Origin: JAAETI01 sp964195945
Lineage (GTDB): Bacteria; Actinomycetota; Acidimicrobiia; Spongiisociales; UBA5794
DNA length: 35,016 bases
Direction of reading: 5' to 3'
Assembly (NCBI GenBank): GCA_964195945.1
Contig: CAXMRC010000176.1
Span: 1-35,016 of the forward strand
Part shown: positions 31,359-35,016 of the stretch, one piece after another
Position numbering within the stretch: the first letter of the stretch is position 1
Layout: every line of letters starts with the position of its first letter
The notes under the pieces: generated by a model
Told to the model about the DNA's origin: nothing
The model's database searches: none
Seen by the model: the letters and a program-made list of their open reading frames with translations, nothing else
Made by a program: the position numbers and the translations under genes

Positions 31359-32723
31359 CTACCTGACCAGATATGGACTGTGGTTGTGCCAGCCTGAAAT
31401 AAGGAAAAGCGGCACGAGCACATGGAAAAGGAATGGTCGTCGCGGCAGCGCTTTCAGCCAACCATCGACCATGCCCCGAACTGCTGGTTCCCAGAGTGTG
31501 CACGCCAGGATCTCGTCACGGACAAAGTCAGCGTTGCCAGTAAGAAAGGCCGCTCCGTCGAAGCTGAAGTGGCCATCGCCGACACCTGATGAGGAGTAGC
31601 CGATCTTCTCGTCGAGCAGCTGGCGGAGGAGTACCTTGTTCGTGTTGGTCTCGATATCGTACCGGGCGCTTTGCGGGAGGTGGAAGTAGTACTCCACAAG
31701 ATCCTCGTCGCAGTACGGCAACATCGCAGCCAAGCCGTAGGCAGGTGCGACCATCCGCACCTTGTCGTTGCTCCGTGCACCCTCTGTGTGGCGGAGAAGC
31801 GTCAGAGTGGTCCCATCGAGTTTGTTCACGGTTGCCAATGATTTGCTGACGTCATACCAGAAGCTGGCGGTGTCAACCGCGTCCGCGTAGATTTGGCGCG
31901 TTTCGTGGTGACGCAGGCTGCGACCCGGAAAGCTGGCAGCAACCTCGCTGCGAGCCAGGTAGTTGATCGGCGAATCCACGCGGGTCAGACGGCTCACCAG
32001 GCCAGCAATGCGACGACCCCTGACCCGGTATCTCCGCTTGAGCACACGAATCCGTGACGGCATGTATCCCATGTAGGTGTCGTTGCCTCCACCATCGATG
32101 ACTCCTCCGGCGCTGAGTCCGCTTCCGTCAACAGCGACAACGTACGGGATTAGGGCATGGTCAACCGACGGCGCAACTGCGTTCTCGAAGTAATGCATGA
32201 GATGGCCGCGAACCACGCTTGGATCGCTCGGCATCTCGACAATCTGGTGGCGGAGTCCGAGGGTGCGGCAGAAATCGGCCGCAAACACATGCTCGAGATC
32301 GTCATCGCCCGACTTGTAGGTAATGCACGGCACGTCGTATCCGGTATCGGCCAGGGCGATAGCAAGGGCCACTGAGTCCTTACCCGAGCTCAGCATGAGA
32401 ACCGCGTCGCCACCACTCGCTTCGAGGTGCGTGTTCATGCTGGCGACAATCAGTTCATGCAGGGTTGCGGTATCAGGTTGTTGATCGTGACGGGATTGAG
32501 AAGGCAACCACGGGTAGTCGAACCCAAATTCCACCGCTATCCCGTCCCCCGCTGCTTTCGCCGAAATCGAGTCACCGGCACCGAGCCGATGGACACCCTC
32601 GTAGATGGTGTCCGGCATCGGAACGAAACCTGTCTCCAACATGTGAGACAGCCCAAACGGAGACACAACGGGCGTTTCGCCGCCGACGTGAGCCATCAAC
32701 TCATCGAAGGACGGCGACACCAA
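31359..32723 (-). CDS. Asparagine-synthetase-like protein 2 (start uncertain, N-terminus short)
   Basis: 454 residues if TTG 32723 is used (next codon GTG). The Ntn-like remainder (VSPFGLSHMLETGFVPMPDTIYEGVHRLGAGDSI) leads to PP-loop MLSSGKDSVAL (SSGKDS 112-117), then GGVIDGGGNDTYMGYMPSR and YCDEDLVEYYFHLP. Coding-like sequence continues 59 codons upstream to a TAG at 32901-32903 (GVRISGGRCGFRQAFVSVTPNR matches the end of the N-terminal fold), without ATG, GTG or TTG; CTG 32864 is the only near-start. So the 5' end is either truncated or uses an unusual start. It heads the AsnB2-GT4-AsnB1 run. Confidence 0.75.
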   Translation of the reverse strand: MVSPSFDELMAHVGGETPVVSPFGLSHMLETGFVPMPDTIYEGVHRLGAGDSISAKAAGDGIAVEFGFDYPWLPSQSRHDQQPDTATLHELIVASMNTHLEASGGDAVLMLSSGKDSVALAIALADTGYDVPCITYKSGDDDLEHVFAADFCRTLGLRHQIVEMPSDPSVVRGHLMHYFENAVAPSVDHALIPYVVAVDGSGLSAGGVIDGGGNDTYMGYMPSRIRVLKRRYRVRGRRIAGLVSRLTRVDSPINYLARSEVAASFPGRSLRHHETRQIYADAVDTASFWYDVSKSLATVNKLDGTTLTLLRHTEGARSNDKVRMVAPAYGLAAMLPYCDEDLVEYYFHLPQSARYDIETNTNKVLLRQLLDEKIGYSSSGVGDGHFSFDGAAFLTGNADFVRDEILACTLWEPAVRGMVDGWLKALPRRPFLFHVLVPLFLISGWHNHSPYLVR

Positions 32724-33003
32724 AAGTCGATTCGGTGTAACCGATACGAATGCCTGGCGGAACCCGCAGCGTCCACCCGAAATGCGGACACCCTTGCGAA
32801 TCGGCTGTATCCAGTCCGGTGTCGGAGTTGGGTAATGCCCGAGCGAAAGCTGCTGGGCAGTCAGTTGGATAACGATATGTCGGATCCCTCGACGTGGTTT
32901 CTAACGATGGGGCGGAAATGGTAGCTTCTTGGGGTGGTGGCTGAACACCGATCGACCACATCAGCCCAGCTTTCGGCTAGTGACAAGACCGGATACCTGA
33001 TAG

Positions 33004-33975
33004 ATGATTGACACAACCCATCTCGGTAACACCGACCGCGTAGTCACCCGCATTGGCTTGGGGATGGCAGCGCTGGGTCGACCCGGCTATATCAACCTCG
33101 GCCACAAATCCGACCTCAACGGCCGGACCGAGGTTCGTGCGCTCGAAGAGCACGCCCACGAGGTCCTCACTGCCGCGTACACCGCTGGTGTCCGGTACTT
33201 CGACGCCGCTCGCTCCTATGGCGGCGGCGAGGAATTCCTTGGCCGATGGCTCTTTGCGAGCCGCGTTACCGACCCGACTGTGACCGTTTCATCGAAATGG
33301 GGGTACCGGTACGTTGCCGATTGGCGAATAGATGCCGAAGTCCACGAGATCAAAGAGCACAGTCTCGAATGCCTCAACACCCAGTACGAAGAGAGCCGGT
33401 CCCGACTGGGCCGCCATGTCGACATCTACCAGATCCATTCGGCGACGCTCGAGTCTGGTGTTCTTGATGACGATGGGATTCTGGACAGGCTTGCCGAGAT
33501 TCGTACCGATGGCGTAACGATCGGCCTGAGCACAAGTGGGCCCAACCAGGCTGCAACGATACGCAAGGCGATGACGATTCGGCGGGACGGCGTGCCGCTG
33601 TTTGCAACGGTGCAGTCGACGTGGAACCTGCTTGAGCCTTCGGCCGGCGACGCTCTTGCCGAGGCTCACGGCGCGGGGATGGGAACGATCATCAAAGAGT
33701 CAGTGGCCAACGGGCGCCTCACCGAACGCGACCGGAGGACGACGGCACCGCTGCGTGAGGCATTCCCGGAAACCAATCCTGACACAATCGCCGTCGCCGC
33801 GATACTGGCTCAGCCTTGGGTGGACACAATTGTGAGCGGCGCCGCCACCGTCGAACACCTCAGGTCGAACCTGGCCGCCGTCGACATCGACCCGGCGATC
33901 CTGGCCGACCTCCCCCTGATGGCAGAGAAGCCAATGGACTACTGGCATACCCGCAGCGGACTGAAGTGGACATAG
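33004..33975 (+). CDS. Aldo/keto reductase
   Basis: 323 residues. The (beta/alpha)8 aldo/keto reductase tetrad is present: Asp and Tyr in RYFDAARSYGGGEEFLGRWL, Lys in VSSKWGY, and His in DIYQIHSA. The C-terminal NADPH-binding segment is in the region TIVSGAATVEHLRSNL. It reduces carbonyl groups of sugars or other small molecules with NADPH in the cytoplasm. Its last 10 bp overlap the GTG start of the next gene, so the two are co-expressed. It is divergent from the AsnB2 run, about 280 bp from the AsnB2 start. Confidence 0.9.
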   Translation: MIDTTHLGNTDRVVTRIGLGMAALGRPGYINLGHKSDLNGRTEVRALEEHAHEVLTAAYTAGVRYFDAARSYGGGEEFLGRWLFASRVTDPTVTVSSKWGYRYVADWRIDAEVHEIKEHSLECLNTQYEESRSRLGRHVDIYQIHSATLESGVLDDDGILDRLAEIRTDGVTIGLSTSGPNQAATIRKAMTIRRDGVPLFATVQSTWNLLEPSAGDALAEAHGAGMGTIIKESVANGRLTERDRRTTAPLREAFPETNPDTIAVAAILAQPWVDTIVSGAATVEHLRSNLAAVDIDPAILADLPLMAEKPMDYWHTRSGLKWT

Positions 33976-34790
33976 CCCTCCACGAAAAAGCTGTCGCCTT
34001 TCGTGAGATGCATCTGCGGCCCGAGATTCTGATCCTGCCGAACCCATGGGACGCCGGTACGGCCCGATTGCTTGACGAACTTGGATTCGAAGCGATGGCG
34101 ACAACCAGTGCTGGCTTCGCTCACTCCTTAGGAAGACCGGACGGTCACGTCGACCGCACTCGAGCCCTGCAACACGCAACGGCTATTGCCGGGTGCACCG
34201 GCCGGCCGGTATCTGCCGATCTGGAGAACTGCTTCGCTGACGATCCATCCGGTGTTGCTGAGACCGTCTCCGCTGCGGCTGAGACAGGAATCGTCGGCTG
34301 CTCGATTGAAGATGCAACCGGGCACCCCGATGCTCCCATCTACGAGTTCGGATTGGCTGTGGAGCGGGTGGCGGCTGCGGTTGAGTCTGCGCAGAGCGCG
34401 GATTTCCCGTTCACGCTGACCGCCAGGGCGGAGAACTTCTTGCATGACCGCCCCGATCTCGAAGATACGATCAGGCGATTACAGGCTTACGCCGCTGCAG
34501 GTGCCGACGTGGTCTACGCCCCAGGTATTGCCAACCCGACTGCGATAGGTGAAGCCGTTGCCGCGGTCGAGGTCCCGGTGAATGTGTTGGCCCTTCCTGG
34601 CATGACCGTTGGTGGTCTCCAGGACCTCGGCGTGGCCAGGGTCAGCGTAGGTAGCGGCTTGTCGCGTGCCGCGTTCAGCGCCTTTTATGCGGGCGCTCGC
34701 GAACTGTTTGAGGATGGCACGTTTGGATACGACTGGCAGGAGCGACCTCCTGTCGACCTCAACGGCATCTTTGGCAAGTGGCCTACCTGA
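33966..34790 (+). CDS. PEP mutase / isocitrate lyase family protein
   Basis: 274 residues from GTG 33966, which overlaps the stop of the aldo/keto reductase gene (10 bp) and gives the family's usual length. The TIM-barrel features are ILPNPWDAGTARLLDELGFEAMATTSAGFAHSLG, then VSADLENCFADDP, GCSIEDATG, LTARAENFLH and the end region LALPGMTVGGLQDLGVARVSVG. This is the PEPM/ICL superfamily subgroup often annotated as isocitrate lyase/phosphoenolpyruvate mutase family protein; it cleaves or rearranges small 2-oxo acids. It lacks the KKCGH loop of true isocitrate lyases. The partner reaction with the aldo/keto reductase is unknown. Confidence 0.85.
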   Translation: MDIALHEKAVAFREMHLRPEILILPNPWDAGTARLLDELGFEAMATTSAGFAHSLGRPDGHVDRTRALQHATAIAGCTGRPVSADLENCFADDPSGVAETVSAAAETGIVGCSIEDATGHPDAPIYEFGLAVERVAAAVESAQSADFPFTLTARAENFLHDRPDLEDTIRRLQAYAAAGADVVYAPGIANPTAIGEAVAAVEVPVNVLALPGMTVGGLQDLGVARVSVGSGLSRAAFSAFYAGARELFEDGTFGYDWQERPPVDLNGIFGKWPT

Positions 34791-34821
34791 CAAGACCAGG
34801 TCCCGGCAACTCGACCGCGTT

Positions 34822-35016
34822 CTAGCGTCTCCTCAATGCATCGCTGAGTACTGCTACCCGGTCGGACTCGACCCGAAACCACGCCCATTTGCCGCGCTGC
34901 TCCCGCGACAACAGTCCGGCCCCGGTGAGCAGCGACAGGTGGTGGCTGATCGTGGGCTGACTTCTGCCGATGATGGCGGGAAGGTCACAGGCGCACATCT
35001 GGCTGTCGGCCGAATT
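34822..35016 (-). CDS. ArsR-family regulator, C-terminal part (cut by window edge)
   Basis: 64 residues end at TAG 34822-34824; the start lies beyond the window. The visible part is the winged helix: SADSQMCACDLPAIIGRSQPTISHHLSLLTGAGLLSREQRG, ending FRVESDRVAVLSDALRRR. The CxC in MCACDLP is at the place where arsenite-sensing ArsR proteins carry ELCVCDL, so a metalloid sensor is plausible. Its targets are outside the window. It is convergent with the PEPM gene, 31 bp apart. Confidence 0.85.
   Translation of the reverse strand, partial: NSADSQMCACDLPAIIGRSQPTISHHLSLLTGAGLLSREQRGKWAWFRVESDRVAVLSDALRRR

Noticed and set aside
28405..32723. Lasso-peptide cluster suggested by two AsnB-like genes
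   Set aside because: No precursor peptide, RRE or leader protease is visible in or between the genes; GT4 and flippase point to glycan instead.
32701..32961. 86-codon minus-strand frame upstream of AsnB2 as a small gene
   Set aside because: The overlapping frame carries the AsnB-like N-terminal homology; this one has no family, ribosome site or conserved feature.
1..35016. tRNA or rRNA genes and riboswitches
   Set aside because: I read both strands for T-loop (GGTTCGAATCC-like) and rRNA motifs and for familiar riboswitch cores, and found none that I could support.

Overview
High-G+C bacterial chromosome segment. The best fit is Actinomycetota, most likely class Acidimicrobiia. Supporting signs are two F420-type flavin/deazaflavin oxidoreductases, an actinobacterial-type LexA box at dinB, a DUF389 protein, many short lipoproteins with Thr-rich linkers, and S-layer-like repeats of the GCNPP..N..FCP kind. 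This is an inference from gene content; no 16S or other marker is present. I see no tRNA, rRNA, CRISPR array, prophage or intact insertion sequence.

Layout. 1-4536 (+): a 5'-cut secreted-looking protein, a membrane-anchored Thr-linker protein, an RmlD-like NAD(P) epimerase/reductase, a one-repeat SLH-like secreted protein closed by a strong terminator, an acyltransferase-3 membrane protein and a PPOX/F420 oxidoreductase. 4536-4635 is an imperfect 34-nt inverted repeat. 4657-9835: a DUF4405-like membrane protein (-) divergent from a secreted protein with a poly-Asp/His tail, whose last codons overlap a lipoprotein start; then SOS-controlled dinB (-) divergent from a lipoprotein metzincin and a beta-rich lipoprotein. 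9889-12907: P-loop kinase (+), then DUF389, GNAT and a two-TM protein (all -). 12908-13253 is a 346-bp divergent control region with three DosR/OsdR-like palindromes. 13254-16749: two tandem paralogous exported proteins (PD40 propeller, cadherin-like domain, three Cys-paired SLH-like repeats). 16854-20923: alpha/beta hydrolase (-), HxlR regulator (+) with two operator copies, EamA permease (-), and a Rieske-GltS fusion (-). 20980-25521: PF04020 membrane protein, response-regulator remnant, MBL hydrolase, Ddn-like protein, small GIY-YIG-like protein, an orphan MalK-like ATPase with altered signature and H-loop, a lipoprotein, and a transketolase C-terminal remnant. 25525-32903: DUF3179 lipoprotein (-) and a surface-glycan-like locus: flippase (+), then two asparagine-synthetase-like proteins around a GT4 glycosyltransferase (all -). 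33004-35016: aldo/keto reductase, an overlapping PEP mutase/isocitrate lyase-family gene, and the 3' end of an ArsR regulator (-).

How they work together. Most genes look like single-gene or two-gene units. Clear couplings are the ATGA overlap at 270, the overlap at 6499, the metzincin/lipoprotein pair, the SLH paralog pair, MBL+Ddn, the AsnB2-GT4-AsnB1 run and AKR+PEPM. Much of the content is exported or membrane-anchored, so the window mainly describes the cell envelope. Many start codons have a TANNNT -10 box exactly 6-7 nt upstream, implying widespread leaderless transcription.
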